A DNA stretch of 64,000 nucleotides, from positions 124,001 through 188,000 of the forward strand of contig NZ_NEVL01000006.1 in the NCBI RefSeq assembly GCF_002261335.1, written 5' to 3'. Each line of letters starts with the position of its first letter. Position 1 is the first letter of the stretch. The DNA is from Bordetella genomosp. 1 (GTDB lineage: Bacteria; Pseudomonadota; Gammaproteobacteria; Burkholderiales; Burkholderiaceae_B). The position numbers and the translations under genes were made by a program. Under the pieces are notes generated by a model. The model saw nothing but the letters and a program-made list of their open reading frames with translations. It was not told the DNA's origin and did no database searches. Positions 63,451 through 64,000 of the stretch are shown here, in pieces.

Positions 63451-64000
63451 CTAGAGGGCGCGGCCGCAGGCCACGCCGGAGGCCCAGGCCCACTGGAAGT
63501 TGTAGCCGCCGAGCCAGCCCGTCACGTCGACCGTCTCGCCGATGAAATACAGGCCGGGCACCTCGCGCGCCTGCATCGACTTCTGGTCGAGGCCGCGCGT
63601 GTCCACGCCGCCGCGCATGACCTCGGCCTTCTTGTAGCCGGCGGTGCCGGTGGGCACCAGGCGCCACTGATGGATGCGGTCGGCCAGCGCGCGCAGGCTG
63701 CGGTCGGGCACGTCGGCCAGCCGTGCCTGCGCCAGCTCGCCCTGCCCCTGCGTCAGCCAGGTGTCGGCCAGGCGCTTGGGCCAGAGGCCGGCCAGCACGG
63801 TGTGCATCTGCTGGCGCGAGCCCGACTTGGCGGCCAGCAGCTCGTCGGCCAGGTCGCGGCCCGGGGCCAGGTCCAGCACGATGGCTTCGCCCGGCTGCCA
63901 GTAGCTGGAGATCTGCAGGATGGCGGGGCCGGAGAGCCCGCGATGGGTGAACAGCAGGTCTTCGAGGAACTCGCCGCGCGTCTTGCCTGCGCCCGTGCCG
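63451..64000 (-). CDS. BaiN/HI0933-type flavoprotein, C-terminal part only
   Basis: This is the C-terminal 183 residues of a two-domain FAD/NAD(P) oxidoreductase (HI0933/YhiN/BaiN family, TIGR00275). The frame stays open to the window edge, where it reads GTGAGKTRGEFLEDLLFTHR, a family motif before the second domain. Further features are VPTGTAGYKKAEVMRGGVDT and the terminal FAD-binding ETVDVTGWLGGYNFQWAWAS. The start and N-terminal Rossmann half are outside the window. The physiological reaction of this family in proteobacteria is unsettled. Confidence 0.92.
   Translation of the reverse strand, partial: GTGAGKTRGEFLEDLLFTHRGLSGPAILQISSYWQPGEAIVLDLAPGRDLADELLAAKSGSRQQMHTVLAGLWPKRLADTWLTQGQGELAQARLADVPDRSLRALADRIHQWRLVPTGTAGYKKAEVMRGGVDTRGLDQKSMQAREVPGLYFIGETVDVTGWLGGYNFQWAWASGVACGRAL

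Overview
The window is a dense, about 68-70% G+C chromosomal segment with no phage, insertion-sequence, CRISPR, rRNA or tRNA signal. Gene content and order (homogentisate pathway, TRAP-linked uronate catabolism, M81 peptidases, a ZIP transporter close to the structurally studied Bordetella BbZIP) point to a betaproteobacterium of the Burkholderiales, most likely Alcaligenaceae related to Bordetella/Achromobacter. That is inference from protein similarity, not a database result.

Layout. 1-3.6 kb: the 3' part of an FAD aromatic monooxygenase, its DUF2783 companion, an unassigned protein with a possible PD-(D/E)xK core, and an unknown gene. 3.8-7.6 kb: a LysR regulator divergent from hmgA-fahA (end of tyrosine/homogentisate catabolism). 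7.7-9.6 kb: an LtaS-like membrane sulfatase/phosphoglycerol transferase. 9.9-16.6 kb: an oxidative hexuronate module (kdgD, FadR-type repressor, uronate dehydrogenase, SMP-30 lactonase, TRAP transporter), with matching operator-like palindromes at both ends. 16.6-20.9 kb: an OmpR-type two-component pair, a GlcD/D-2-hydroxyglutarate-type FAD oxidase, and a short protein resembling a biotin carboxylase C-terminus without its catalytic residues.

21.3-35.7 kb: phosphomannomutase/phosphoglucomutase and pgi, then convergent to them a minus-strand surface-polysaccharide operon: WecA-like initiator, TviB/WbpO dehydrogenase, TviC/WbpP epimerase, MurJ-type flippase, four GT4 glycosyltransferases and an asparagine-synthase-type amidotransferase. 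Together they predict a polymer containing (amidated) N-acetyl-hexosaminuronic acid. A candidate small RNA with its own promoter and terminator lies just upstream (36.05-36.23 kb).

36.5-43.9 kb: coq7, an OsmC protein, thyA-folA, and a MocR regulator divergent from a beta-alanine/omega-amino-acid transaminase and mmsA (beta-alanine to acetyl-CoA). 44.0-52.4 kb: a complete peptide-type ABC transporter bracketed by two M81 (MlrC-like) metallopeptidases, read as an import-and-hydrolyse operon. 52.5-56.1 kb: tandem DUF945 proteins, the second fused to a YbjN-like domain. 56.2-60.9 kb: gcvT-gcvH-gcvP behind a glycine riboswitch. 61.1-63.3 kb: a TPR-like gene, Mn-type sodA and a ZIP transporter in one operon behind a promoter overlapped by a Fur-like palindrome. 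The window ends inside a BaiN/HI0933-type flavoprotein gene.
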